Positions 34,043 through 46,996 of a stretch of 64,000 nucleotides of DNA are shown piece after piece. Every line of letters begins with the position of its first letter. Within the stretch, counting starts at the first letter, position 1. The notes under the pieces were generated by a model. That model was not told where the DNA came from. It did no database searches and saw only the letters and a list, made by a program, of their open reading frames with translations. A program made the translations under genes and the position numbers. Origin of the DNA: Agrypnia vestita (lineage: Eukaryota; Arthropoda; Insecta; Trichoptera; Phryganeidae); the NCBI GenBank assembly GCA_016648135.1, contig JADDOH010004041.1, positions 1 through 64,000 of the forward strand, written 5' to 3'.

Positions 34043-34759
34043 TAAAAATTGATTATTAAAAGTTTAAGAGCGAATTGCAGTGTACCTACATTAATGATAT
34101 TCGTAATAGATGATGAGATGAACACCGTTTAGTGTGTAAAGCTAATTTTCAAATACAAGTCAATGCCGTTTTTATCATCTAGAAGGTTGTAAACTTGATT
34201 GCCTAACCAAGTTTAAAACAATAGAATATTTTCATTGCGTAAGAAATATTATTTTTAAAACAGGTTTACGATTTTCGAAATAAGAATGCAATGAAGTTTG
34301 ACTAATTTAATATTTACGAGCAAAATTGTATTGCACACGGGTAGTATTCGTTCGAGCGTGTAATAAATAGATGATAACACCCGCCTGAGACACGTCACAC
34401 GTGTCGATGTCGTTGAGCATGGAAGCCATGCACTTGACGACTGCATAAATTTAATCTAAACATAATAATTTCGTTGTATGTCTATCCGTAACTTGCTCGT
34501 ATTACAACTTTAGGTAATTAGAGTGTGACACGCAACTCTTAAAACTTATTTTACCTAAGAAAAATACATTTAGGCCAGCGCCAATCGAAGCGGATTTTCC
34601 GCCGCGTTTCTTCAGTCACGGAACGCCGCTACGTTTCTTTTCACCCATTTGCTTTGCTGATTTTACGCGACGGAAAAGACGCGACGGAAAAGACACAGCT
34701 ATAGTTAGAAGATGTCAATTAATAGTTAGTGGTACCTATAAAAACAAACATGATAATCT

Positions 34760-35158
34760 GTACTGATATATAAAAAGACAAAGTTTGTGAGTTTGGATGT
34801 AGGAGGTAATCTCCGAAACTACTCATCCGATTTCAAAAATTCTTTCACCAATATTCAGAATGGACTTAGGGTGGTTATAGGTTATATATTATTTTGTTAA
34901 AATAAAAGGGCTTTTCGTGGTGACCTATTTTTAAGCTAAAGTCGACGAAAAAATGGTCGAGCGATGCGTTTTTTTACGAACGCTGCCTTAACGGTAAGAG
35001 ATATTTAAATACGTTCTAAAGAGATGTTATAAAACTCGAAAAGTTCTTTAAAAAAGTCCGCGACGACATATATCTATACGTTAATACACAAATTGATAAA
35101 ATATGACTCAAAGTTACTAAAAATGTACGCGTGCGAAACCGCGCGGGCACAGAGCTAG
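34760..35158 (+). mobile_element. Helitron-like non-autonomous element
   Basis: The right end is a GTGC...GCAC hairpin (about 35130-35149) followed by CTAG and then T, the expected Helitron 3' terminus. The body contains aaactactcatccgatttc and gtccgcgacgacatat, shared with 2887-3121. The left boundary near tatataaaaagacaaagttt is not exact. Confidence 0.6.
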
Positions 35159-35814
35159 TAATATTATAAATGAGATTCACACGTGAATCGCTGTTTTCGC
35201 TTCCAAAATTAAAAAAAAAATCAAAAACGCAAAAATCAAGTGTACAAGACTAGTTATGTTAAATATTTATGTATATTAAACATGGGTAGGTAGGTACTGA
35301 GGCGAATGACTGTGCGCCGGATGCTTTTTAAAGGAAAATTTTGAGTCGTGTCATGGAACCGGTTTTAGAAAAATTTATTTTGGCCCTCTCTGTTTGACAA
35401 CACTAAGCTCTAGACTTTATTTAATGGAATTAACCTCTCAAGGTTCGTTGAAATAAAAAGACTTTGGTGGCTAGACAATGTGGAGAGGATAATCGATGGC
35501 CGAACAGCGACCTCCGAACTCGAACACAACACCGGCAGAGCGCACGACAATGTCTTCAAAGCATACAGGGTGTCCCATAGCTAGTAACATATACTACTTC
35601 ACGAGGGGGCTGCGTGAGGGGAGGGAGGGGTTCAAAAGAAGTCAAAATGGAACCACGTGGTTTATGGACTTAAATAATTGTGAACAACTGATTTGTTCAA
35701 TTGAAAAAGAGTTGGAATGGATCATGAATACATAGAATTGTGCAAGTTATCCAAATCACTTGTAAACAACAAGTAAATAAAGTGATTGTGTGAAATATCT
35801 GGGGCTTGAAAAGA
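35159..35814. repeat. Mixed dispersed repeats
   Basis: 35566-35592 is a terminal piece of the palindromic family (ACAGGGTGTCCCATAGCTAG). 35610-35670 (gggagggaggggttcaaaag, ggaaccacgtggtttatgg) recurs inverted at 43180-43245. The 79-codon frame through it is a repeat artefact. Confidence 0.45.
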
Positions 35815-36315
35815 GCTGAATTATTTGATAAAAGAACTAAAAAAATATTTATACAATGCTTTTATTCTCCCTCATATTTTTTATATGACATTATTATTTG
35901 GTCACAGTGTAATTCACAGGCGCACGGAATGATACAAAGAATTTTAAACAGAGCCCTTACTTAAATAATCTTCAACCTAAATCGATACACCAAAACCACG
36001 GACTTGTACAAAATCACCGGTATGCTTACCTAGAAGATCAGAAATATGTAGAAAAGATAAAAATGACATAAATAAAGAATAAATTATGAAAAACGAATCT
36101 CATATCATATATAAACGAATAATGACGTACATAGACAACGCACAAGAACAAGAGACTATATAAGAAGTGATATACCGCGGACTAATAGAGATATATGGTT
36201 TTCTATACACTGCGATCCACTTTTATAATGGAATCCCCAATTGCATAAAGGAACTAAATGGTGTAGAACTATTCAATAAACAGCTGAAGGGACTTGTGAT
36301 GGGGAGGAGATAACT
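35815..36315 (+). pseudogene. Non-LTR RT C-terminal region, degenerate
   Basis: Plus-strand frames with several shifts read FDKRTKKIFIQCF, IIIWSQCNSQAHGMIQRILN and TKTTDLYKITGML, then RTRDYIRSDIPRTNRDIWF and finally, in another frame, YNGIPNCIKELNGVELFNKQ before a stop near 36312. The order matches CR1/Jockey-like C-termini. It is dead. Confidence 0.6.
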
Positions 36316-36535
36316 GTTTAACAAATTAATGTGCTGATATTTAATATGTGTACCCACTTATTTTACTTTATTTTCTGTCCCCTTATACCAGCATACAATT
36401 GCTGTTTAATTTGGGACATGCTATTTAATTTTTAATTTTAATTAAGCAATACAAATAACTAAATAATGTAGTGTGATAATATAAGAATATGCAAATAAAA
36501 TTAAAATAACCCAAGTAATTAAAGACTTTAAAAAA

Positions 36536-36990
36536 AGTAACCCATATAAACCAAGTTTTTATTATACTCCCTTTCTCATTTACTAGTGGAAACTGGTTTG
36601 GCGCTTAACCTACGCGTTGGGCTTCGGTCGGGCAACGCTACGAAAGGAAGTAATAAAAAATTTCCAAAAATCCAAAATTATACTATAATCAGGTTTCGCG
36701 TCTACCAGACGCGTTGAAATATTTTCATACAACTTAATAATTTATATGAAAAAACTATTAAAAATTTGAAAAATCCATAAATTTATTAATTTTTTTTAAA
36801 GAAAATTTGATAGATCTTCTTGATCGTCGCCACGAGTCTGCTTGCAAAGTTTTAGCTCGATTGGATCGCGGAAAAAGGGTTAAAAATCGATCCAAAGTTT
36901 TTTCGTCAGACAAGCCGACAAGACGACAAGTAGACAAGCAGACGCAGCGAGTTAAAAGAAAGGGAGTAAAAAGTATAGTTTACTTCAAAA
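36536..36990 (-). repeat. Dispersed repeat copy 3 (tttggatcgatttttgaccc family)
   Basis: Inverted copy of 17067 and 25070: aaccaagtttttattatact at one side, tcttcttgatcgtcgccacg and aaaaatcgatccaaag inside, and aaaagaaagggagtaaaaag at the other. The 71-codon frame 36807-37022 is a shadow of the repeat. Confidence 0.65.
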
Positions 36991-37029
36991 TATTAACTGC
37001 ACGCCATGCCGCCGCGAATTAGACAAGTA

Positions 37030-37165
37030 CCTATAGAGGTGTCTCCTATCTAGTTCGGGGAGTTTTCTTCATTCAATTTTGAATAGAATATATTCTTTAC
37101 ACTTTGGGTAAAATGTCGACAGTTACGGAGACAAGCGACATTTTGCGTAATTTTCTGTAAAATGT
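37030..37165. mobile_element. Palindromic-family fragment
   Basis: It contains ggtgtctcctatctagttcg, ttcaattttgaatagaatat and gtcgacagttacggagacaa, as in the arms at 57473. A nearly identical fragment lies at 43985-44160. Confidence 0.55.
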
Positions 37166-38449
37166 TGGAGTACCACCACAGTTATATTATCAACTTATAT
37201 TGAATGTCAAACATAATATATTCATCACGTCAAAATTGACGAAGTGTACAATGTTATACATATAATAGCGGTCAAGACACTACTCTGAGAAAAGATTCGA
37301 TTGTTTGAATCTGAATTAAAACAACATATATATTTAACTTCACGGAGCTCCTTTTGTAAAACAAATAGATACGACTAAAAAAAAGTATAGCCAGTAAAAA
37401 AAATTTTTATAAATGAGTGCAAAAAATTAACTAAGCTATGTTTTTCCATCATTGAATTTATTTTTCTCATATATTCGATAAAAAAAACAATATTGTACGG
37501 GCGTTGAACCCTTTGATCGTCGTCACAAAGTCTAGATAATAGAACAAAGTCTATTCATAATTCGGTTTCTCAAAAATGTAAAGTTGGCCCATTTGGTAGA
37601 GTACATTTGGCATTGTCAACTGGAAATAGTTACGCGGAAAGTATCCAACCTAAAAAACATGAAACTTAGAAAATTGCTTTAAAAAATTTGAACGTACAAA
37701 AACCTAATACGTCGATATTTAATTCACTGTTGCATATTTTTGCATATGGCTCATTGTAGAGATGTTTTTTCAATGTAATTATAAAAAAAAACTTTTATTT
37801 ACGAAGAGTTAGAGTTATTTTTTCTATGTGGATTCTATGTACTATGAATTTGAGAAAGCATGAAGTAAAAAGTATTATTTGAGGCGTAAAAAAGGTTCAA
37901 CCCTCTTAGATGTTTTCTGCAAAATCATTACCGTGTAATTACAGTAGAATTTAAAAGTTGCATAATGTGTTCATACCACATGAATATTTTTAGCCAATAT
38001 TTTTTTATTAAGGATTTGGAAATTCGAAATCGCAGAAAACAGTCAAACCACTTTTTATTTTATTCAAGAGTTAATTTAACGGTGATGGCCGTGATGTGGG
38101 TAATAAAAATATTCATTTTACAAAAAACTATATCGCTTAAAGCCTGGACGTTTTCACCACATATATTGAACTATCCGAACCCGTACATAACTCATTTTTA
38201 GCATTTTATGGGTTGGATGCTTTCTGCATAACTACGTCCAACTCATCTTCCTTGTGTCTATTCTCGTGACCTCCACGGTTGATAAAAAATCTGATAAAAC
38301 AAAAAATGTAAAATACAAAAAAAAGTCTAAATGTCGTTAATTGTATCCTACGTTACCCTGCGTCCATCCGTCGCATGGCAACGTAAAACAGTCAAAATTT
38401 GCTGTCATTTCGAAATTGTAGTTTTTTAAATATATCAAAATACAATATA
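37166..38449. other. Intergenic, no supported gene
   Basis: AT-rich; the frame at 37965-38201 is unrecognised. 37222-37248 is a short dispersed repeat (see 8908-8935). Confidence 0.4.
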
Positions 38450-38915
38450 CAAGGTCTTTAATTCGAAGTTCAAGAACCAAAAAAAAAAAGATTTCAAATT
38501 ATGCGGAACCCCGCTAATTCGAAATTCAAGGTGCAAAAAAATCAAGAAACGATAGCGAAATTCACCAAAAATCGTAAAACTCATGAAAAATGCCATTTAT
38601 TTTATAAAAAACGTCTGTATTTTTGCACATTTCAGGAAATAAACAAAATACGCAATATTTATTATGCTTATACAAAGATCGCAACATTTCTATTACTAAA
38701 CTATCCGAAATTGACATATTTGTTGTTATTACTTGCGAAAAAATCGATTTTTTTTCAATGTCATCAAATTTCAAAAAAAGAATCGAATTATGTTAACTAA
38801 AATGTATTGATTTATGGTACGAAGGGCTAATTATTATTTCGAATTGCAAATTACCGGAGTTTTCGAATTATATCGAATTTCAAAATATCGGCTTTCGTAT
38901 TAACGGGGTTTTCTG
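38450..38915. mobile_element. Pogo-like TA-flanked element
   Basis: Left end CAAGGTCTTTAATTCGAAG after TA; the right end on the minus strand is CAGAAAACCCCGTTAATACG, also flanked by TA. TTAATTCGAA-type subterminal repeats (aaccccgctaattcgaaatt at 38506, ttcgaattatatcgaatttc near 38863) occur near both ends, as in pogo/Tigger elements. There is no transposase; the open frames on both strands are AT-rich. Confidence 0.5.
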
Positions 38916-41269
38916 TAATCAATAATAATTAAAATAATATTGAATGTGAAATATAATTGATCAACATCACATTGAATAAGTATGTGCATGCATACATTTT
39001 TAGATATTTTAAAATTCATTGACGGAAAAAAATCTTGATTCATAATAATTATGTATGAAGAGCGTAATAATTTTCTTATTTATCAGCCTGACATTTAAAA
39101 AGTATTACTTTTAAACTTAATGAAAATTACACGTATGTAAAACACGTATTTCTGTTACTCATTATATAGGTAAACAGTGCCGTTTTATTTGTTTTCAATT
39201 GCTGTTTGCTGATTATGGATAAAATGTTTGCCTCAATATGGGCGAGAAGAAATATTATAAAAGAAAAATTCGTGTTTACACTCATTTAAAGACGCTCAAA
39301 GTATTGAGTTGAAAAAATGTACACTGAACATTGTCGACTATTTCATTGAGTTTCATGAAAAGAATTAAAACTCATACTTATAGAAATGTAACCTCTAACA
39401 AAAATTTTCTTAAAAAACATTCGTGAACTCGCATGTAAATATAATCTAACAGCTGACAAGAATTCAAAACGAGGTCGTTAGTTCTGGTATCGCATTTCCG
39501 CTACATGTTCCGCTACATGCTGCGTGCGCAACTTCCGTTACAATAAAAAACATTACCCTGAATGCGCCGATAGATGTACAACTTCAAAAATATTTTTTTT
39601 TACTTTCATCTTTTATTAGGTATTTATTTATTTATTTTTGAAATATGTACAATTTTTCGGCTATAAGAGATTCATTATAATGTAATTTATCTCCAAAACC
39701 ATTATTACATTTATAGATTTTTTACAGATACAAATTTGTCAACTGAATATAATACTTATTTGAAGTACGTTTTCATATTATTTATTTTTTTACTGAATTA
39801 ATAGAAAAACGTAAAAGACTGCGGTTATCGCGTTAGAAAAAGTTGAATATTTTACTTATTTTATTAACAAAATAACGTTTTAAAAAATATCTAAGTGTGA
39901 ATGATTTTCCGCCATTATTTCTAGTATATTGGTTCTGGATAGCATTGCAACTAACGGTGTGACATTAAAAAAATATTTGTATATCATTTTTGAGGTATTT
40001 TTCGTATTGGTAGTTCTTCTGAAAGTACGTTTATACGAAAACGAGTTGTTTGATTGGTGGAAAACACATAAATCCGTGCTTTTTTATTATCTATCACTAT
40101 TACTAGTGATCAAACAACCGGCCAAAAAATAGTTTACACCACTTTATTAGATATAAAATCTACAGGCAACAATGTTTTCTTTATTTTCATCTATGGTATT
40201 TAAATGTTTTACATTACCAAGATCCTTTTTAGGCAAACAGCAGGTACACAGTTAAAAAGTATGTAGATGTCATCGTAAATTATATATATATTAATAGTAA
40301 TAATAGTTTATTATGTTTTGATAACAGTTATTCGTACCTATATTAATTTTTCTATTTAAGGGTGAAAATTTTCTGAAAATATTTCATTCTATATCTGTGA
40401 AAAAGTAGTGATGAAAAAAATGTGGTTACGCGTGTTTGGATAATTTTTATATTTTTAACTGGCCGACCCCCGACAGGTACCTACCACAAGTCATTGCCAT
40501 TTTCATATTCTAGAAGGTTAAAACGTCAAAACCAGGTCTGAAACATTTGAATATTTAAATTGCATCCGAAAAAAGGTTACGTTACGTTATATTATTTATT
40601 CATTTGAAAAATATACTATTTTCAAAATAAGAATGCTATGGAGTATTCACATTAAATTAATGATTGAGCTCTCGAACAAGCTTTTTATTATTCAGAGAGG
40701 CGGCAATTTTGTGAAAAACCATCTAACGCGATCGTAAAGATACGCGTTTGAAATTTGATTATTTTCTATCATAGCAGAGTAGCACTTACAGATAACCCAC
40801 AGGTCGCGGCATAAAACGCCTAGCGGTAGGATTTGTTATTGTTTATATAGAAGAAAACTTAATAAATTTGGCATACTTGCCTATCACAGAGTTATAGCAT
40901 CTATTTTGATCAAAACCTATTACGGAATTGTGCAAACACAGAGCTCTTAGGTAGATACAATTCAAAAATCGTTTTCTTACATTTTGGCTACACACAAATG
41001 TAAAAATATTTTTGCACTTATGTTAACAATAATATAATGCTGAACCGGTTACAATATGAAAATAAAGATGTCAATGCGCTGATTTAAAAAAATAATAGAT
41101 AACTTCCTTTTGTGTTGGACACTAGCGAAATAATAATTAATTCAACAGGCAACGTCTAATGGAGAACGGAGACCCGCGCTCATAAATGAAACAAAACAAG
41201 AGAAAGATTGCTAAGCGAAAATTGAAAAATAGAACGATGTTTACCTTATCTTATTAGAACACACCTGAA
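38916..41269. other. Intergenic, no supported gene
   Basis: AT-rich. Small open frames (for example 39929-40132) have no signature. No repeat ends were recognised. Confidence 0.4.
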
Positions 41270-41640
41270 TCCCAGCGATCGCGCCCGCCGACTCTACTGG
41301 AATCCAATAAGCAACACCATCGCGCACAATATTCAGTTGTAAATAAACCAGAAAGCAAAAAATAAAAATAAAACACTAAAGCGAGAACACCGTTAACTTA
41401 TTAATATCACAAAACACACTAAATGAAGATATCACTCTAACGAACATAAAATAACAACACCGCGCCCGACGGGAAACCGTGCTGAGCCGAGAACTGCTTC
41501 CACGATTTGACAGCCGAGCTGTACGCCGCCATCAAAGTAAGTTGACATTGGTCGGTATCTATCGGTGCGCGGTAGGTCGTAGTGGAAAAAGCGCGGCAAG
41601 CGCATGTGCGCCGCGGTGTTGCTAGGTGTACAGCTCAATT
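41270..41640. other. GC-richer patch, possible promoter or untranslated exon
   Basis: CpG-rich relative to both flanks, with a 68-codon minus frame (41432-41638) of no known family. Nothing coding can be shown. Confidence 0.35.
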
Positions 41641-42127
41641 TGGCTACAAAATAATCATAAATTTATCGATAAAATAAATTATATTAATTTGCGGCTTACG
41701 TACAGTTCACTTCTTACTTCAAATAAACATTCATTTGCTTCCGATAAATTAATACAAGAACGGTACTTTTTGTAATAATATATTAAATAATAGACGATTT
41801 AATAATAGATTAAATAATAGATTGATTTTAAAAGTTTTATATTTGGGTCATTTGTATAAATAGTCAACAAAAAATGATCTTCTCTCCACTTCTCAATATC
41901 TTTAAAAAACCCAAAATCAAGGACATAAATTAAAATAATATTTATAAATAACACTTGCAGAAAACGGGGAATTTTGATAATTAAGCGTAACATAGAATTT
42001 TGCAAACCGAGGCACCTTTAATGATAAGTGCCCGGGAAAAAACGAACATATATCCACTGTTTGATAATGGCCTTGCAAGCCGAAACAGCTGTAACACTAA
42101 AAAAATAGTTAACCCGCAGAACTTAAT

Positions 42128-42254
42128 AATAATATTTATTAAAATTTAATTTATTTTAAATTTCAATAATAATAATATTCGTTAAATTTAATTCATTTTA
42201 TATTACATTAATAATAATTATTAATTATTAAAATTTAATTTATTTTAAATTTCG
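42128..42254. repeat. AT-rich tandem repeat
   Basis: ATTAAAATTTAATTTATTTT occurs near 42138 and 42227 with a diverged unit (gttaaatttaattcatttta) between, separated by AATAAT runs. Confidence 0.6.
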
Positions 42255-43139
42255 CTAAAAATAAATATGGAGTTCTACAAATTAAACACAAAAACCATAA
42301 ACAAATATTTAAATTATTCTGTAAATTTTGACACGATGATATAAACAAGTGGTTAAATAGAGTCTGTCAAACCGTAATTTATTGACAGCGTTTTTTGAAT
42401 TGTAATTAACTTTTATTAACACATTTAACTAATTTATACCCTATTTTAATTTTTTTAATAATTATTTCATTGTAATTAACTTTAAATTCCATATCTATCT
42501 AATTTAGAGAGTGTTTTATAAGATGACAACACTAAGAACTCACTGGCCCACTGGCGCCAACAGGAGGCGCGGGCGGTGCGGCAGTCATTTGAATTAGACA
42601 TCGTTTATCTTTTTGAATGACAGCGCAACTCGTTAATTTCGATCACACGGACGCACATTGCCGTTGATAGGTACCTGCTATGTTAATAAAATTGCATCCA
42701 CAATATTTCTTGATTTAATTTATAAATATCTCTCAATCTAACAAATTCTGATTATTTTTTTAATCCAAAATCGCAATGACGTGACGTTAATTGATTGCAA
42801 AATACATTAAACTCAATACATACCTACATGAAAATTACTTTTGAAATATCGATTTGATTTGATACACATAGGTATCATGTATAGAATATATTTTTCTAGT
42901 TCGCTTCGCCCTATCTCGTATAAAGATCGCTGTATTTTAGTATGGTCACATCGTTATTCAAGTTCAGAAAATACGGTATAAATTTTATGAAATTTTAATT
43001 TAAATTGAGAAAAGTATTTTTAACATTACAAATGTTATACATTTTTTTACACACAGCGGTACATACTTTTTAACGAGCTACGTAACGCAGTTTTGTAACT
43101 CAATAATGTTAAAAATATGAATGTACGAAATGAGTATCT

Positions 43140-43290
43140 GTCTGCGTGGACTAATCCTTTTTTTGTAAGGGAGCTTCCGTATACCACGTGGTTCCATTTT
43201 GAACCCTTTCGAATCCCTCCTTCCCTCCATGTAGCCCTAACGTGGCGTTTGCCTTCACCCCCTCTCCCCCTCCCCCCCCCCATGCCAAGC
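43140..43290. repeat. Dispersed repeat with a C-run
   Basis: ccacgtggttccattttgaa is the inverse of 35640-35670. A C-rich run at about 43257-43282 (up to ten consecutive C) follows. The overlapping 94/77/90-codon frames are artefacts of the low complexity. Confidence 0.5.
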
Positions 43291-43479
43291 GAATGGAAAG
43301 TAATTTTTTCCCTATTAATTCCAGAATACATTTTGTGCGATTTTCACTAACCAAAACTACCTTTAAAATTATTGAGTATAAAATGAACAATTTTGACATT
43401 TGTTTCATAACATAGTGCTGCATAAAAATTTGTATACAGGGTTATTTGGAAAACATTAATAACCTCGCAGGACTATATT

Positions 43480-43920
43480 CCTCCCTTGATTATGAGTCGA
43501 AAATGTTCAAGCTATTATGACCTAATATCAATAGTTAAGGAGATATGCGACATCAAAGTTAGCATTTTTTTTTATTGAAAAATACATTTTTTCTATATCT
43601 ATTTATTTTCTAGAAATTCTAGTAAAGGAGCGTCCATAAACCACGTGGCCTGATTGGGGGGGTGTTAGGTAGAATGCTTCGCTGGGCTACGTGAGAGGGG
43701 GGGGGGTCAGAATCGAGCTTCGTAATTCTTTGATTTATCTTATTTGGCACAATTAAAACGGCACAGAATATGTGATCGATAAATCTGCACAGATCGGTTT
43801 GCACACGGTCAATAATTTTAAAATAGTTTAGGTAAGAGAAAACAGCATAAAATGTCTTCTGGAATTAACAGAAAAAACTACGTTCCCCTCAGGGGGGGGG
43901 GGAGGAGGAGGCCAAAGCAA
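43480..43920. repeat. Mixed repeat pieces with two long G-runs
   Basis: 43480-43580 matches a palindromic-family arm (aaaatgttcaagctattatg). 43625-43655 carries tccataaaccacgtgg as at 35650. G-runs lie near 43695-43706 and 43892-43901. Confidence 0.45.
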
Positions 43921-43984
43921 AAGCCAAAAATGAAACACACTTACTTCAAAATACTAACTGCACGCCATACCGTCGCAAATTAGG

Positions 43985-44160
43985 AACGTACCTATAGAGA
44001 TGTCTCGTATCTAGTTCGGGGAGTTTTTTTCATTCAATTTTGAATAGTAAATGTTCTTTACACTTTGGGTGAAATGTTGATAGCTACGGAGATAAGCGAC
44101 ATCAAACTTGGCAATTTTTTTAAATATTTCGAAATATTTTTTAATAAACACGTTACTTCA
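43985..44160. mobile_element. Palindromic-family fragment
   Basis: Near-copy of 37030-37165 (gtctcgtatctagttcgggg, aaatgttgatagctacggag). Confidence 0.55.
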
Positions 44161-44468
44161 AATTTTTAATACAAGTCAAATATTTTTCATATTTCTTAAA
44201 GATTTTAATAATTTTATTTGATTTAATTAAGCGCGCCATTTCTGCCTCAGAAACCACACAAAAGGCACTTTTCAGGGCCGCTAACTCATCGCAACAAAAA
44301 TTACAATAAAAGCACTATTCAGGGCCGCCGACTCCGACGTGGATTACGATCGTCATGATCGTGACCGACGTGTCACCAGGAGTAAGAGGAGTATTGCTGT
44401 TGCTGATGTACGACCACTGGTTCGCGAATCTAAATATATTGCGATTGCGCTAAAAGTGTACCTACTAA

Positions 44469-44613
44469 GGGCCGGTTGTTTCAAGTTGGATTAAAGTAAG
44501 CGTTCTTTTAAAGCATAGATTTTTACGTTCTCCACCAATCAGACGATCCGTTTTCGTAAAAATCTATGCTTTAATCGACCGCTTACTTTGATCGAACTTG
44601 AAACAACCGGGCC
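44469..44613. mobile_element. 145-bp PIF/Harbinger-type MITE with TAA duplication
   Basis: The ends GGGCCGGTTGTTTCAAG and CTTGAAACAACCGGGCC are inverted. TAA flanks both sides (44466-44468, 44614-44616). Inner AGCATAGATTTTTACG and CGTAAAAATCTATGCT also pair. It is the same length as the copy at 17806. Confidence 0.82.
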
Positions 44614-45491
44614 TAAGTAGTGCGCACCCAGACATTATCAAGAAACAGTAATAAAATGGCAAATCGTATGAAGTAGCGAGATGTACCTACAGATTGTTTT
44701 AAAATACACGTAAGTAGGCGGTAAGGCGAGATAATACACAAATGTATATATCTCTCAAAAAAAAAATCTTGAACCTTTCCTGGAGGCATATTTGATTTTA
44801 CATATTATGTCAGAAATGCCGCTAGATGGCGTTGGTCAACCTGCGCACCCGGAGCACAAATTAGACTGCGCCCGCGCCGGCGTGAAGAAAGATTTGAATT
44901 TTGCCTCCGAATTACGAAAAGAAGAAAAACAATTGCTCTCGTTTTTCTTCTGCTGGAATGTGCATTTTTTCCGCATCGGATGAATGGATGTTATAATTGA
45001 TCAGTAAATATTGTAATCATATTTTTCCGGGATTTTCACCAGTTTATATTCTTTCGCGTGTTATAAAAAGGCGGCACGAAGATCCTTTTGACCAGACAAT
45101 TTCGACTGTCTTCGAAGCTGAAGAGGATAGTCTATCGCAGGTCAGTGGTCATTTTGTGGGTGTATTTGGTTTACTCATGTGTGTTTTTCAGAGAGAGGAA
45201 ACGTAATTTGGCATTTTTTTGCATGATTATCATATTGAGAGGTATTAATTGAATATTAAATTAACCAGCGGATAGCTATTTACTATTTACGCTGTCTGCC
45301 TAAACATATACATTGAAACAGTAGGTAATATTAAATGTGTAGAAATATTATACACGGTATTTATTATTCGGGTAACTCATAAAGACATAATGTATGTATT
45401 TAAATAACGTTCTTAAGTGTCCACAGCAGAATCTTTTAGCTTGAGTTTTATTGGGAATTCTGCCGTGTTTCTACTACCTTTTTTTGGCGGC
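44614..45491. other. Intergenic, no supported gene
   Basis: The frames at 44792-44983 and 44997-45206 are unrecognised. No repeat boundary is seen. Confidence 0.4.
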
Positions 45492-45526
45492 GACGTTTCA
45501 GATCCCATTGCAGGGTTCATCATCAG
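45492..45526 (-). ncRNA. Hammerhead-ribozyme-like core motif
   Basis: On the minus strand: CTGATGA, a stem with GA-CCC/GGG-TC pairing, then GAAACGTCG. The layout matches 32285-32319 with unrelated stem sequence, which suggests a conserved structure. Activity is unproven. Confidence 0.35.
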
Positions 45527-45619
45527 TGCTTGATGTGTTATGGAGTTTCACAGGAGATGTATAGGTGGCACTTGCGTTTATAATGGGGAAGTTACGACTG
45601 AATTTTTTGTTTGTTTCTA

Positions 45620-45695
45620 GCTTTGATTTTGGGGCTCCGCTAATTTTTCTTATGATAAAAAGTGCTTCCAGACTTCAAAAGCTTAAGAACCACTG
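45620..45695 (-). mobile_element. hAT-type transposon end
   Basis: On the minus strand CAGTGGTTCTTAAGC (45695-45681) continues with TTTTGAAGTCTGGAAGCAC and TTAGCGGAGCCCC, a hAT-type terminal region. The other end is not located. Confidence 0.5.
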
Positions 45696-46996
45696 ATCTA
45701 ATGTATTTTACACATTTTTTATTATTGTTATTGTTGTAGTTGAATAATCATTAATTTTAAAAATCCAACAAACTTTATATAAAACGCATTGATTGTTTAT
45801 AACGTTTATCGTTCTATCACGTCTTAATTTGTATTTAACATTAATTTTTTTTTTCAAAAATGCAATCTGCATACAGATATCATCACTCACAGAAACAGGG
45901 GTGCCTCGAGTCCTGTCGGTCATTATTTCATGCATTGACTCAGGGAATCTGGTCTTGCTCGCCCTCTTAGATATGAGCGCCGCATTTGATACAGTTGATC
46001 ATCAAATATTACTGGAGAGGTTGCAGAACACCTATGGAATAGATGGTAAAGCACAGGATTGGTTCCAATCTTATCTGAGTAACAAATCACAATCGGTGCG
46101 CTTTCAAAACTCAACATCACCAACTATTACAGCAAACATCGGGGTGCCTCAGGGATCAGTTCTTGGACCACTTTTGGATATTTTATATACAAAAGATATA
46201 GAAAAAATATAATATCTGCAGGATTATGGCCTCACTGCTATGCAGACGATACGCAAATTTACTTTTTCTGCAAACCGGATGAGGCAGAAAAGCTAAAAAT
46301 AAAAATTGCAAAATGCTACACTGCAAATGACTCACCTTAAATCCATCAAAAACAGAACTGCTGTGGGCGGCGATACCTAAAGACAACACCTAATCCAGGA
46401 ATCAATGTCTGTGAATGCAAAATCTGCAGTCAAGTTGTTGGGTGTACACATCGATTCAGATATCTCCATAAATACACACATCAGCAAAACTGTCCGAGGA
46501 TGTTTTTATCAACTGAGACAGATTAAAAGTATTTGCAGACATCTTCCCTCTGAGGCAGCCCATTTTCTCATTAATGTATTTGTTGTATCACGTGAGGACT
46601 ACTGCATCTACGATGGCCTACCGATATTTCAGATTGATAAACTACAATCTATAATCTACAATCTAAACGCTGCAGCACGGATAACATATGGAACGTCAAC
46701 ATTCTCGCACATAACATCCCTTCTGCGAGAATTGCACTAGCTTCGTTTTCCTGAGAGAGTAGAGTTCAAACTGTGTTGGTTGATGTACAAGGCAACTCAT
46801 AACATGGCGCCTCTGTATCTCGCCTCTGTAGCTCTGTATTCCAGACAACATAAATGGGAGACGTCAACTCTCAGATCAGCTACTTCAGCGGTGGGAAGGG
46901 TTGTGGAACCGGCAAGTCAGTTCCAGAAAACTAGGTTCAACGAACGAGCATTTGCGGTGGCGGGCCCCAAAGCGTGGAACTCTTTGCCCTCTCTAA

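Noticed and set aside
46183..46389. Minus 68-codon frame inside the CR1-like region
   Set aside because: It is the antisense shadow of the YADD-containing RT segment.
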